Assembly (NCBI GenBank): GCA_945863605.1
Contig: CAMAZP010000013.1
Span: forward strand, 19,677-83,676
Direction of reading: 5' to 3'
Source of the DNA: Chitinophaga pinensis
GTDB lineage: Bacteria > Bacteroidota > Bacteroidia > Flavobacteriales_D > Crocinitomicaceae
Length of the DNA: 64,000 bases
The translations under genes were made by a program, and so were the position numbers. Shown piece after piece: positions 34,192-43,982 of this stretch. Numbering within the stretch: position 1 is the stretch's first letter; each line of letters begins with the position of its first letter. The notes below the pieces were generated by a model that was not told the origin of the DNA, did no database searches, and saw only the letters and a program-made list of their open reading frames with translations.

Positions 34192-35538
34192 TCAATTTCT
34201 TCCTTCAACAAACCATTCCACATACTCCAAAATTTTTGTCCCCAAAAAATAAGGCAAATTAAGTAATTCAAAGGGCTTTCCACTTGGAGTTTTCGTTTGA
34301 ATAATGTTTAATTCACCGCCATAAATTCTAAGCGCAAAACTATGTGGACATTGTTCCATGAATTGGTGTAAAGAACGCAATTTTCCCTCTTTTCCAGACT
34401 TAACTTCGATTGGAATTACCATGCTTTTATAATTCACCACCAAATCGACTTCCGCTGAAGATTGATTTTTTTCCCTAACCCAAAAATGAGGCTTGTGAAA
34501 ACTAGTTTCATTCAAGGAAATAAGTTCTTGCGTTATTAAATGAGGAATTAATTTTCCTTTAAAAGCTTCACTAAAATCTTTTAATCCGATTAATTCATGT
34601 TGAATTTTTAACGAATAATTTACTAATCCAGTATCTAAAAACTGCATTCGTGGTTTTTTATTCAAATCTGTTTTAATTGGAAAATTCACATCCGTTGTTG
34701 GATAAATCAATTGTAAAATCCGTGCTTCATCGAGTGTTTTAAAAGCTTCTGAAACTTCTCGCGATTTATAACTAGAATTACCAAAATTTTGAAAGGTAAC
34801 GCGTTCATCGAGAAAATTGGAAGCAGTGGTCATTAGATGAAAGATTACTTTTTCTTCTGTTCGATTTTTAGCATACTTTTTCACATCATTTCGGTAAGCT
34901 CCCCAGATTCCTTCATAAATCTCAAGGAGTTCTGTAAAACTTTTTTCATCAAGGTAGCGATTAACAACTTCGGGCATTCCGCCGATAATTGCATATAAAT
35001 GAAAATAATCCAGTAATGTTGAGTAGGCGCTTGGCGAAAGAGGAATTTGATCCATTGCTTTGAGTGCATTCGGTTTGTTCATCGCACTTAAAAATTCACT
35101 AAAATTTAAAGGATGAAGGAATAGAAATTGAACACGTCCAACAGGAAAGCTTTTTACTTGACTGAGCGCAAATTCCAATAAAGAACCCGCTGAAATAACA
35201 TGTAAAGCAGGAGTTTCTTCATAAAAATAACGAAGCAATGCTATAACTTTTGGGTTCTCTTGAATTTCATCGATGAAAAGTAAGGTGTTTGCATAATCAT
35301 TTTCCAACTCAAGTTTTAAAAACAAAGAATCAACAATCGTTTGAACGGTTGAATGTTTTTCAAAATAGACATTGTGTTCTTCTTTTTCAAGGTTTAAGTA
35401 AATGTATTGCTTGTAACTTTCTCCGAACGTATTAATAAGTGTTGTTTTCCCAACTTGACGAGCACCTCTTAGTACTAGCGGTTTCCTTGTAGGGCTTGCT
35501 TTCCATTTCTCTAATCGCTTTAAAAGTTGTCGTTTCAT
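34192..35538 (-). CDS. AAA ATPase with C-terminal DUF4143 domain
   Basis: 448 residues. Walker A is GARQVGKTTLI (about 20-30), Walker B LLFIDEIQENP (about 85-95), and a sensor-like SAGSLLEFAL follows; the AAA_14 domain spans about 15-150. The C-terminal DUF4143 region carries EVDLVVNYKSMVIPIEVKSG (about 365-385), a PD-(D/E)xK nuclease-like arrangement (E-V-D...E-V-K). These proteins are patchily distributed and often near mobile or toxin genes; function uncertain. A four-copy 17-bp repeat array lies directly upstream. Confidence 0.88.
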   Translation of the reverse strand: MKRQLLKRLEKWKASPTRKPLVLRGARQVGKTTLINTFGESYKQYIYLNLEKEEHNVYFEKHSTVQTIVDSLFLKLELENDYANTLLFIDEIQENPKVIALLRYFYEETPALHVISAGSLLEFALSQVKSFPVGRVQFLFLHPLNFSEFLSAMNKPNALKAMDQIPLSPSAYSTLLDYFHLYAIIGGMPEVVNRYLDEKSFTELLEIYEGIWGAYRNDVKKYAKNRTEEKVIFHLMTTASNFLDERVTFQNFGNSSYKSREVSEAFKTLDEARILQLIYPTTDVNFPIKTDLNKKPRMQFLDTGLVNYSLKIQHELIGLKDFSEAFKGKLIPHLITQELISLNETSFHKPHFWVREKNQSSAEVDLVVNYKSMVIPIEVKSGKEGKLRSLHQFMEQCPHSFALRIYGGELNIIQTKTPSGKPFELLNLPYFLGTKILEYVEWFVEGRN

Positions 35539-35567
35539 TGCTTTTTTTTCGCTAAATTATTGAGGTG

Positions 35568-35682
35568 TTGTCACAAAGTAAGGGCAATTTTTATTATTTC
35601 TTGTCACAAAGTAAGGGTAAATTTATCAATTATTGTCACAAAGTAAGGGTAAATTTTTAAAATTCTTGTCACAAAGTAAGGG
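35568..35682 (-). repeat. Four-copy, 33-bp-spaced promoter-like array
   Basis: The 17-mer TTGTCACAAAGTAAGGG occurs exactly at 35568, 35601, 35633 and 35666, with periods of 33, 32 and 33 bp; the spacers are unrelated AT-rich sequence. On the minus strand each reads CCCTTACTTTGTGACAA. It contains TTACTTTG, one base from the TAnnTTTG -7 element, and the palindrome TTGTnACAA. It begins 30 bp upstream of the ATPase ATG. The remainder of 35539-35845 holds nothing else recognisable. Confidence 0.75.
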
Positions 35683-35845
35683 TAATTTTGTTTTTCGCGT
35701 TGAAAAGGTAACTTAATTGTCCTTTTTTTCAGAAAAAAAATCGAACAAAAAACTCAAGATGAAACTCTAAAATAGTATAAAAAGGAAACAATGAGAGTTT
35801 GTTTATTAAATTAATACCTCATTATTAAAACAATAGATATAACAC

Positions 35846-37306
35846 CTACAACCCTTTAATATAACTATCATACAAGTCATTGAAAGCTATTCCGTTTTCG
35901 GTTCTTTTTTTAGAAAGCTGTTTTAATTCCACCAAAGCCCAAAGTATAAATTCTTTCAAGAAATTGTAATCATCTTTGGAGACATTTGGTTGATAGACCT
36001 TAATCAAATCATCAAGCGGTTCGATGAGTGATAAAGTGGAATTATATAGTTTGTTTGTAGCTTCATCTTGTAATTCAAAGTTATTCGCTTGGAAAAACCA
36101 TTCAAGTACCGCATCATAAGGTGTTTTTAGATCTTGTTTTTTTAGTTTTTCAATTTTTGGAAAATATTTCAAAAACAAGGTTTTCGTTGCTTCACTAATC
36201 AATTGATTGGCAACGTAGTAACTTCCTTCTTGTTCTCCTTCGTAGACTAGTTCTACTTTTCCAGTGATTGACGGAATCATTCCTAGTAAATCGCTAAAAC
36301 GCACAGAAGTCGTATTTTCTCCATTTAAAAGTGCACGTCTTTCAGCAGTACTAATAAGGTTTTCATACGCCGTGATACTCATTCGAGCACTTACGCCACT
36401 TTTATGATCTACAAACTCACTGATTCTCGCTTCAAATGCAATTTGTTCCAATACATCTTTCGCCAATTCAGGAACATAAACTTTGAGTGCGCGTGTTTCT
36501 AATTTTTCTGCTTCTTGCGTTGTAATTCGTTTTGCCGTTTCTAAATCGAAAGCATAATGGGTCAAGATTTGTGAACCAATTCTATCTTTCAACGGTGTAA
36601 CGATGCTTCCTCTGTTGGTATAATCTTCTGGGTTTGCGGTAAAAACAAATTGTAAATCAAGCGGCATTCGCAACTTAAAACCACGAATTTGTATGTCACC
36701 TTCTTCTAAAATGTTGAAAAGCGCCACTTGAATTCTAGCTTGCAAATCAGGTAATTCATTGATTACAAACAAACAACGATTTGCACGTGGAATCATCCCA
36801 AAATGCAACACACGATCATCAGCATAACTCAATTTTAAATTCGCAGCTTTGATAGGGTCAATATCTCCAATTAAATCTGCAACTGTTACATCCGGAGTAG
36901 CTAACTTCTCGAAGAAACGTTCGTCGCGATGTAACCATTCAATGGGTGTTTCGTCTCCTTTTTCAGCAATTAAATCTTTAGCAAATCTACTGATTGGTTT
37001 TAATGGGTCGTCGTTGATTTCGCTTCCTGCAACAACTGGAATATATTCGTCTAATAATTGAATCATCAAGCGTGCAATTCTCGTTTTACCTTGACCGCGT
37101 AAACCTAATAAATTGATATTGTGCTTTGATAAAATTGCACGTTCTAATTGTGGAATAACCGTTTGTTCGTAGCCGTGCATTCCTTCAAATGTCTTCTTTC
37201 CAGCTTGCAGTGAAGCAATCAAATTATCTCTTAATTCTGTTTTTATATTTTTAGATTGGTAAGCGCTTTTCTTCAACTCACCTAAGGTTTTTATTGCTGT
37301 GTCCAT
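35846..37306 (-). CDS. MoxR-like AAA ATPase (Mg-chelatase ChlI-related)
   Basis: 486 residues. Walker A is GLRGQGKTRIAR, Walker B is LFVINELPDL, and sensor 1 is FVFTANPEDYTNRG, where MoxR/ChlI members read TxNP. It pairs with the upstream VWA gene; such pairs act as metal-chelatase-like or chaperone machines that remodel protein complexes. The ATG at 37306 begins MDTAIKTLGELKK, 4 bp after the VWA stop and in agreement with family starts. An earlier ATG at 37348 would overlap the VWA gene by 38 bp. Confidence 0.87.
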   Translation of the reverse strand: MDTAIKTLGELKKSAYQSKNIKTELRDNLIASLQAGKKTFEGMHGYEQTVIPQLERAILSKHNINLLGLRGQGKTRIARLMIQLLDEYIPVVAGSEINDDPLKPISRFAKDLIAEKGDETPIEWLHRDERFFEKLATPDVTVADLIGDIDPIKAANLKLSYADDRVLHFGMIPRANRCLFVINELPDLQARIQVALFNILEEGDIQIRGFKLRMPLDLQFVFTANPEDYTNRGSIVTPLKDRIGSQILTHYAFDLETAKRITTQEAEKLETRALKVYVPELAKDVLEQIAFEARISEFVDHKSGVSARMSITAYENLISTAERRALLNGENTTSVRFSDLLGMIPSITGKVELVYEGEQEGSYYVANQLISEATKTLFLKYFPKIEKLKKQDLKTPYDAVLEWFFQANNFELQDEATNKLYNSTLSLIEPLDDLIKVYQPNVSKDDYNFLKEFILWALVELKQLSKKRTENGIAFNDLYDSYIKGL

Positions 37307-37310
37307 AGTT

Positions 37311-38429
37311 TTAATTAATGCGTTTTTTTCTATTGCTTTCGTAATCATGAAAAATCATTTCGCCTAAACCTTTTAGTCCGGTAAAAAATGCCTTTCCTTT
37401 ATTTGATTTAGTAAATTCTTCGATAAATGACTGAAGATAAGGGTCTTGTGCAATCATAAATGTTGTTATTGGAATATGCAATTTTCTAGCTTGAGCGGCC
37501 ATTGTGTAACATTTCTCAACGATGAATTGATCTAATCCATTGCTGTTTTTATAATATTGTCCATCAGGCATTCGAAGACAGCTTGGTTTTCCATCTGTAA
37601 TCATAAAAATTTGCTTGTTGGTATTTCTTTTTCTTCTTAAAATATCCATCGCTAACTCCAAACCAGCAACCGTGTTTGTGTGATAGGGACCAACTTGCAA
37701 GTAAGGTAACTCTTTGATTTTTATTGGCCAAGCGTCATTTCCAAAAACGATTACGTCGAGTGTGTCCTTCGGATAACGAGTAGTTATTAATTCTGCCAAA
37801 GCCATTGCTACTTTTTTAGCAGGAGTGATGCGGTCTTCACCATACAAAATCATACTGTGGCTGATGTCAATCATCAAAACGGTACTCATTTGAGATTTGT
37901 GGTGCGTATCCTCGATGATTAAATCTTGTTCGGTCAATTTAAATTCCTCTTGTCCGTGATTGATTTGTGCATTTTTTAGACTTTCGGTCATAGAAATACG
38001 CTCAATACTATCACCAAATTGATAATTTCTAAATTCTCCTGTGGATTCATCACCTTGACCACTTTTCTTGGATTTGTGATTACCAGCGCCACTCTTTTTG
38101 ATTTTACCGAAAATTTGTTCCATTGCATTTTTACGAAGAGCTCGTTCAGTTTTCGCAGTGATTTGCAATGCGCCTTTTCCATCTGGTTTGATTTCTTCTC
38201 GGAGATAGCCTTTTTTCTTGAGATCTTCGATAAAATCATCCATTGTATACTCCTCATTCGTGAGTTTATACTCCTCATCTAGGATTTTAAACCAATCTAA
38301 AGCTTCGTCCACATCACCAGAAGTATGCGTAATCAATTCACTGAAAATATCAAAAAGACGCTCGAAATTGGATTGTTCAGGAGCTTGATAGGGTGTAAAA
38401 ATAAATCCTGATGTAGGCTTGTTTTTCAT
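37311..38429 (-). CDS. VWA-domain protein, partner of the MoxR ATPase
   Basis: 372 residues. A charged N-terminal half (GNHKSKKSGQGDES linker near 115-128) precedes a von Willebrand A domain (about 180-360) with an intact MIDAS: D-I-S-H-S in VLMIDISHSM, then ITDGKPS. It has no transmembrane segment, so it is cytoplasmic. It is the first gene of a two-gene unit with the ATPase. The MIDAS domain likely recruits the ATPase to its target, as ChlD does with ChlI (family inference). Confidence 0.87.
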   Translation of the reverse strand: MKNKPTSGFIFTPYQAPEQSNFERLFDIFSELITHTSGDVDEALDWFKILDEEYKLTNEEYTMDDFIEDLKKKGYLREEIKPDGKGALQITAKTERALRKNAMEQIFGKIKKSGAGNHKSKKSGQGDESTGEFRNYQFGDSIERISMTESLKNAQINHGQEEFKLTEQDLIIEDTHHKSQMSTVLMIDISHSMILYGEDRITPAKKVAMALAELITTRYPKDTLDVIVFGNDAWPIKIKELPYLQVGPYHTNTVAGLELAMDILRRKRNTNKQIFMITDGKPSCLRMPDGQYYKNSNGLDQFIVEKCYTMAAQARKLHIPITTFMIAQDPYLQSFIEEFTKSNKGKAFFTGLKGLGEMIFHDYESNRKKRIN

Positions 38430-38533
38430 ATTAGGGTAACAAGGAAAATACTAAAAAGTTTTAGGATTTGTGTTATTAAAGTTAAAAGTAAAGATTCTAA
38501 AACAACACAATTGATTCTATGAACAAAAATGAA

Positions 38534-39622
38534 TTAAAAATAAGTCGAAGTATTTTTTTTTGAATCCGCTTTTTTCTTTTTTTCTGGAAATCGATATCCG
38601 CCCGCAATTTTAATACTGTAGAAGTATTGTCTGTAAATTAAATCCGAAAAACGAATGGATTTATTATCGAAATCAGTCAGTAGAAAAATGAAATATTCTG
38701 GTCGAGAATACCCACCCATTAGACGAATATCATAGCGAGGAGCTAAACCTAAAAATCCACGTGGGTTTTCAGGAACTGTGTAAAACTTAGATTGCACAAC
38801 ACCACCAATTCCTAACCATCCAGAAAATTGCCAATTGTTGATACGGTCAACATACGCATATCCAGGAATTACTCCAAAATCAAAGGAAGATAGGGTAGAG
38901 GATAGGGTTTTGGAATTTGCAGGATTTTGTAAAGGCTGAGGTATCAATGGAACTCCGTTATTGTCAGCACCGAAAACATTTACCGTTCCTTTAACATACC
39001 ACGTGTGAACTCGACGAACATAATGTGCTCTTTTTCCGACCAAGGCGTTCATTTTAAAATTTTTGTCTTTAAAATACCAAGCGTTTACAGCAAAGTTTAA
39101 AGTTCCAATAGAAGCTTCATTTTGGTTTGGATTTACCTCTGTATAGGTTGAGTCCCAACGATAAGCATCTTGAATGGAATAACCCAAAACTGACTTAAAT
39201 TCAAAATCAAAATACATCTTTTGAAATGAAAAATCCAAGCCCAAATTGAATTGCTTGGTTTCACCAAATTTTTCAACCGAACGAAAGGAATTTAAAACTG
39301 GAAAACCAATGCGCATCGAAAACCATTTGTAGGCGAAACCAAGCCCCATGAATAATCTAAAATTGTTTTTATAGCTTAGCTTTCCTAGTTCAGAAGTGTA
39401 AGGATAACGCAGAAAAAAAGGCGCAGTTGAATATCCCAAATCGGCAAAAACTACCTTTCGATCTCTAAAGTTTTCAATGACTAAACTATCGTCTTGTGCA
39501 ATAGAAAAATTAATTGAAGAAAAGCATGTCAAAATAAAAACACCAAGTTTTAAAGTGCTCAATTTGAAACTATTAAAACTCACGAAATCAAAAAATAATA
39601 AGTTGCGTTTTAACTTTTCCAC
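38534..39622 (-). CDS. Outer-membrane beta-barrel-like protein (DUF4421-like)
   Basis: 362 residues with a late hydrophobic signal segment (about 25-43, ending FSIAQ). The body is a series of amphipathic beta strands: NNFRLFMGLGFAYKWFSMRIGF, FNLGLDFSFQKMYFDFEFK, SSFDFGVIPGYAYV. These resemble DUF4421 proteins. A Lys-rich tail follows the last strand. The first 20 residues may not be translated, but no better start was found. Function unknown. Confidence 0.55.
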   Translation of the reverse strand: MEKLKRNLLFFDFVSFNSFKLSTLKLGVFILTCFSSINFSIAQDDSLVIENFRDRKVVFADLGYSTAPFFLRYPYTSELGKLSYKNNFRLFMGLGFAYKWFSMRIGFPVLNSFRSVEKFGETKQFNLGLDFSFQKMYFDFEFKSVLGYSIQDAYRWDSTYTEVNPNQNEASIGTLNFAVNAWYFKDKNFKMNALVGKRAHYVRRVHTWYVKGTVNVFGADNNGVPLIPQPLQNPANSKTLSSTLSSFDFGVIPGYAYVDRINNWQFSGWLGIGGVVQSKFYTVPENPRGFLGLAPRYDIRLMGGYSRPEYFIFLLTDFDNKSIRFSDLIYRQYFYSIKIAGGYRFPEKKKKADSKKNTSTYF

Positions 39623-39644
39623 TAGTGTTTTAGAATTTAAAATC

Positions 39645-41735
39645 CTATTTCGAAATTCCTTCTAAACTTAAGATAAAGGCATAAACTTTAGCGACTTCCA
39701 AACGTTCTTGTGTGCGTCCAGAACCACCGCCGTGACCTGCATCCATATTACATTCGAACACCAATGGGTTTTTGTTTGTTCGGTATTCGCGCACTTTTGC
39801 AACGTATTTCATCGGTTCCCAATACTGAACTTGTGAATCGTGGTATCCAGTTGTGATATACATCGCAGGATAATCCATTCGGTGAATATTGTCAATAGGT
39901 GAATACTTTAGCATATAGTTGTAATAATAGGGATCATTTGGATTTCCCCATTCTTCATACTCGCCGGTTGTTAACGGAATCGATTCATCCAACATTGTCG
40001 TTACAACATCCACAAATGGAACTTGCGAAACGATTCCTTTCCAAAGATAAGGCGCCATATTGGTTATAGCTCCCATCAATAATCCTCCAGCACTTCCACC
40101 TTGCGCGTAGATTTTATCTTTGTCGCAATAGCCGTGATGTCCTAAATGTTCCGCCGCATTGATGAAATCGGTAAAAGTGTTGATTTTTTTATCGAATTTA
40201 CCGTTTTCGTACCATTCTTCACCCATATATTTACTTCCGCGAATGTGTGCAACAGCAAACACAAAACCTCTGTTCAACAAACTCAATCTTGTTGCGCTGA
40301 AAACATCAGGAAGTGTGTAACCATAAGAACCATAGCCATATAATAAACAAGGCGCATTTTTTAAATCGGTTCCTTTTTTGTAAACTAAGCTAATTGGAAT
40401 TTGAGTGCCATCGTTCGCTGTAGCCCAAATACGTTGAGAAGTATAATCTTCCGATTTAAAGTTTTTATCTAATAATTCTTTTCTAAACCAAACCGTTTGT
40501 TGACCAGTCACCATATTGTATTTGTAAACGGTCGAAGGCGTTGTCATTGAATTATAAGAGTAGAAAATTTCGTCGGTATTGAATTCATCGTTTAGTCCTA
40601 ATCCTAAGAAATAAGTTTCTTCATTCATCGAAAGATAGCGCTCTGAATTATCGTTGATGTTTCTCAGTTTTAACTTGCGCAAACCGTTTGTGCGTTCTTC
40701 AATCAATAAGAAATTTTTAAAAACTGAAATCCCTTCGATTAAGGTTTTTGGATCGTGAGCAACTAATTCTTGGCAAGTTTCAATGGATGTTGGAGCACTT
40801 GCTGAAACAAGTATGCGTTTGTTCGTCGCTTGGTCGTTTGAGAGAATATAAAAACCGTTAGTGTGATGTGCGATTTCATATAAATGTCCTTGTTTTCTTG
40901 GAAGAAATACGCTTGGTTTATCCAAAGGTTTATCGGCATCAATCCATTGCATTTCGGAAGTTGTGGAGCTGTACGAATAAAGCATTATGTATTTGTCAGT
41001 GATTGATTTTCCTACACCAGCACTGAATTTTTCGTCTTTTTCTTCGTACACTAAAACATCAGTTTTTGAATCAGTTCCAAGAATGTGGCGGTAAATTTGA
41101 AATTCTCTAAGTGTTACGGTATCTTTCTTTCCGTAAAAAACAGTTTTGTTATCGTTTGCCCAAACTACTCCACCACTAACATCCGAGATTTTATCCTTTA
41201 GGAATTTTCCATTTTTATTTTGACGGAATGTGATATTGTATTTTCTTCTCCCAACAAAGTCTTCGCTTACAGCCAAAATTTCATTATTTGGAGACGGATT
41301 CCATTCCGCTAGTTCGTAGAATGATTTTCCTTTTGCGCGCTCATTTTCATCAAAAAAAATAGTTTCTTTCCCATTTTCAATTTGAACAATTTGTTGATAA
41401 TCTTTGCCTTCAATGCTTTTTACTTGGTATGTTTTTCCGTTCATAATAAATGGAGCACTTACCTCGTTTGGATTAATTCGTTGGTCAAATTCAGTCATTA
41501 ACGATTGCACCAAACCTTGAATGGGCTTAAAATATTCATTGTTGTAAGCGTTTTCTTTTGCCAAATGATCTAAAACGGGTTTGGAATCGCGCTCGTTCAT
41601 CCAATAATAATCGTCGTTGCGCGTGTGATTATGAATGGTTAAAGCTTTAGGTTTTTTAGGAGCTATCGGTTCTTGAACTTGCGAAAATGCCAACATAGGA
41701 AAAATCATTAGTGGGATTTGAATAAACTTTTTCAT
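39645..41735 (-). CDS. Oligopeptidase B-like S9 peptidase
   Basis: 696 residues with a signal peptide (1-18, ending LAFSQ), so it is exported, unlike the cytosolic E. coli enzyme. An N-terminal seven-bladed propeller (PIAPKKPKALTIHNHTRNDDYYWM start) precedes the alpha/beta hydrolase. That domain has the nucleophile in GGSAGGLLMG (Ser near 547) and the catalytic His in DAGHGGGSGR. The Asp is expected in the YHDSQVQYWEP region. It cleaves short peptides after basic residues in characterised members. Confidence 0.9.
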   Translation of the reverse strand: MKKFIQIPLMIFPMLAFSQVQEPIAPKKPKALTIHNHTRNDDYYWMNERDSKPVLDHLAKENAYNNEYFKPIQGLVQSLMTEFDQRINPNEVSAPFIMNGKTYQVKSIEGKDYQQIVQIENGKETIFFDENERAKGKSFYELAEWNPSPNNEILAVSEDFVGRRKYNITFRQNKNGKFLKDKISDVSGGVVWANDNKTVFYGKKDTVTLREFQIYRHILGTDSKTDVLVYEEKDEKFSAGVGKSITDKYIMLYSYSSTTSEMQWIDADKPLDKPSVFLPRKQGHLYEIAHHTNGFYILSNDQATNKRILVSASAPTSIETCQELVAHDPKTLIEGISVFKNFLLIEERTNGLRKLKLRNINDNSERYLSMNEETYFLGLGLNDEFNTDEIFYSYNSMTTPSTVYKYNMVTGQQTVWFRKELLDKNFKSEDYTSQRIWATANDGTQIPISLVYKKGTDLKNAPCLLYGYGSYGYTLPDVFSATRLSLLNRGFVFAVAHIRGSKYMGEEWYENGKFDKKINTFTDFINAAEHLGHHGYCDKDKIYAQGGSAGGLLMGAITNMAPYLWKGIVSQVPFVDVVTTMLDESIPLTTGEYEEWGNPNDPYYYNYMLKYSPIDNIHRMDYPAMYITTGYHDSQVQYWEPMKYVAKVREYRTNKNPLVFECNMDAGHGGGSGRTQERLEVAKVYAFILSLEGISK

Positions 41736-41821
41736 TATTTCAGTTTAGGGAACAAAACTACTTAATTGTAGATAACTAGGGTAATCTTTAGAATTTGTTT
41801 TGGTTTTAGTATTTTTAAAAA

Positions 41822-42244
41822 CTACAACTTTATTACAATTATTTCGAATTCTGCAGGTGTTAAAATTTTTGCAGTTTGAAAAGGATTTAGGGCTATTAAA
41901 TCTTTATCTCCTGTGACTAGAAAATCTGCATTTGAGAAATCAATTAAGTCTAACAAAAAATTATCTTTTGCATCACGACAAATTGTATGTTTAGTTTTTA
42001 TAGGAACATTAATGGCAATCGTATCTAATAATTCAATTAGTTCTTTTACTGATTCTGAATTGAAATATTTTTTAAGTTTTTCTCTTTTTGTTACTGTTTT
42101 TAGTTCTAAAATAAGTTGATCTGTAACAATAATTGTTATTGAGCCGTTTGCTATATGGCGTTTTATTTTGGATAGTTGCTTCCCAATCAGGAAGCTAATC
42201 CAAATATTCGTATCAAAAATTACTTTAATGCTTTCGTTTGTCAT
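41822..42244 (-). CDS. PIN-domain toxin (VapC-like)
   Basis: 140 residues from the ATG at 42244. The PIN fold shows VIFDTNIWISFLI (first Asp near 9), LILELKTV (conserved Glu), CRDAKDNFLLDLI and ADFLVTGDKDLI (final acidic pair), as in the COG1569 group of putative toxins. It is probably an RNase. It overlaps the upstream small gene by 20 bp; a longer form from 42274 would add ten residues and deepen the overlap. Confidence 0.85.
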   Translation of the reverse strand: MTNESIKVIFDTNIWISFLIGKQLSKIKRHIANGSITIIVTDQLILELKTVTKREKLKKYFNSESVKELIELLDTIAINVPIKTKHTICRDAKDNFLLDLIDFSNADFLVTGDKDLIALNPFQTAKILTPAEFEIIVIKL

Positions 42245-42455
42245 AAATCGCTTGTCTAACAATCTCAACTTCATTGGTTAATGTTTCAAGATCAAGTTCT
42301 TTGGTTTTTAGCGATTTAAGAAGACGAGTTAATTTAGTTCCAATTGCTTCTTTTTCAAGCTCTTTAGATAGTTTAATTTTTTGCTGAACTGGTAACTGTT
42401 TCACCATTAAAAGTAATTGTTCAAATGATATATTAACCGGAATTACTGTTTTCAC
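42225..42455 (-). CDS. Putative antitoxin of the PIN toxin
   Basis: 76 residues, mostly charged helix (QQKIKLSKELEKEAIG, LLKSLKTKELDLETL). The N-terminal MKTVIPVNISFEQLLLMVKQLP resembles the small VapB-like partners that precede COG1569 PIN toxins in Bacteroidetes. It is identified mainly by position and overlap. The pair sits downstream of the RemB/Wzi-like gene. Confidence 0.7.
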   Translation of the reverse strand: MKTVIPVNISFEQLLLMVKQLPVQQKIKLSKELEKEAIGTKLTRLLKSLKTKELDLETLTNEVEIVRQAIYDKRKH

Positions 42456-42542
42456 TTTTTTTAATTTTTAATTTATTCAAACTTACAAAATTTATTAATC
42501 TAGAATGTGTTCTAATTTTGAGTTTTTGAAGTCAATTCGAGT

Positions 42543-43982
42543 TTAATAATTTCGATAATCGTTCCAGAGATTGGAGCGAATACCGATCATCGGAACAACC
42601 CGAAACTTTTGGTCTTGTAAAGCAGAATCAAAGCGTAATTGAACTTCACCGAATGCTTGTAAATTTCCTTTTTCAGAAAGTTGATATGCACCAAAGAGAT
42701 TCAATCGTCCGAAGTAATTTCTTTTTCCTTCGCCAATGCGGAAGTAAAAATCATAAGGTCGTAATGTGTAAGGTTGGTAAATATTTGATCCATAACTATC
42801 ACCACCAATATCCCAACCTTGATTTCCAAATACCGCTGTAGCTTTAGCAAAAACACGTTGATGTTGCCACTTTAGTTCCCCTAATAATTCGGCAAAATTT
42901 GCACCAAATGGATGGCTTAATGTGCTTCCTTGATTCCCATAATTTGCTAGTGAATTTAAATGAGCATAGGTGTACGGTCTGACAGCATTTAACTCCAATC
43001 TAAACCCAAAAATTTGCTTTAAAAACTTCATTCTACCTTTAAAACCTATTTGTCCACCAAATTTATTTCCCCACCAACCATTTCTTGCTCGAATTTCACT
43101 CAATAAAAATTCATCAACTATAAATTGTCCATAAAGCATTGTGCGATTTATGAATTTCACTGAAAAACTTGCTCCAATTAATACATTATCAGAGGACCCA
43201 ATTGAATACTCTTGCGGACGATAAAACACCAAAGGATTCAAATATTCTACATCAAAACCTCGATATAACATAGTGTCTTTTGGTTGAAATACAACGGTTT
43301 CAAATAATCCAAAGTTGAGCCATTTTGTTGCATTCCAGCTAATATGATGAGTCGCAATGAATTTAGATCGGTTTTGATTTTGGAAATTTTCGCGCATAAA
43401 TTGGTAAAGCATGGTATATTCAACGTGCCAAAATTTAGTTCTTACTTGCGCAAAAGGATAGGTTTTTCCATAATCACTCAAGAACAAAGAGCGCGCCCCA
43501 TCGCCAATAAAATTTTTGTCGATTCCTGTTTGAAAATTGAAATGTTTGTTTGGCGTAAATGCAAGTCGAGCAGTCGGCTGTAATTCGAGTTTTGAATTTC
43601 CTAATGTCTTAAAATAATTAGAAGTTAGTAAACTATCCCCATCATTTATTATTAGATTCATACCAGTTCGTAAATACCATTTTGGGGAGAAATTCGATTC
43701 CCACATAAATCCAGCTCCTGCACGGTAGTTTAATTTTGAACCATATTGTAAGCCTGCATCCAGTGTTGGAATTAACTGCGATTTTTTTCCAATTCCATAT
43801 CCAATTTTTAAATCAGCTATTTGTCTGATTTTAGGGTAAATAGCTGAATGATCATCGTAACTCCACTTTGAAACTGAGTCAATAGCTTTTTCTTCATTTA
43901 ACCAACCAACCGCACCTTGTCCCGAAACCAAAACAGGAGCCAAAAGCAAAAGAAGTAAGATTATTTTTGTTCTAATAATCAT
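42543..43982 (-). CDS. RemB/Wzi-like outer-membrane protein, second paralogue
   Basis: 479 residues with a signal peptide (1-22, ending VSGQ) and a beta-barrel-like body rich in alternating aromatic strands. The segment DKNFIGDGARSLFLSDYG (about 155-172) parallels QQFIGAGYRSILLSDNSS in the upstream paralogue and is typical of the capsule assembly Wzi/gliding protein RemB group. The C-terminus ends in an aromatic-rich strand, SNLWNDYRNY. Its start overlaps the paralogue's end by 11 bases. A role in surface polysaccharide anchoring or gliding is family-level inference. Confidence 0.62.
   Translation of the reverse strand: MIIRTKIILLLLLLAPVLVSGQGAVGWLNEEKAIDSVSKWSYDDHSAIYPKIRQIADLKIGYGIGKKSQLIPTLDAGLQYGSKLNYRAGAGFMWESNFSPKWYLRTGMNLIINDGDSLLTSNYFKTLGNSKLELQPTARLAFTPNKHFNFQTGIDKNFIGDGARSLFLSDYGKTYPFAQVRTKFWHVEYTMLYQFMRENFQNQNRSKFIATHHISWNATKWLNFGLFETVVFQPKDTMLYRGFDVEYLNPLVFYRPQEYSIGSSDNVLIGASFSVKFINRTMLYGQFIVDEFLLSEIRARNGWWGNKFGGQIGFKGRMKFLKQIFGFRLELNAVRPYTYAHLNSLANYGNQGSTLSHPFGANFAELLGELKWQHQRVFAKATAVFGNQGWDIGGDSYGSNIYQPYTLRPYDFYFRIGEGKRNYFGRLNLFGAYQLSEKGNLQAFGEVQLRFDSALQDQKFRVVPMIGIRSNLWNDYRNY

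Noticed and set aside
35568..35682. CRISPR-like array
   Set aside because: The repeats are only 17 bp, the spacers only 15-16 bp, and no cas gene is near. The layout fits promoter or operator sites better.
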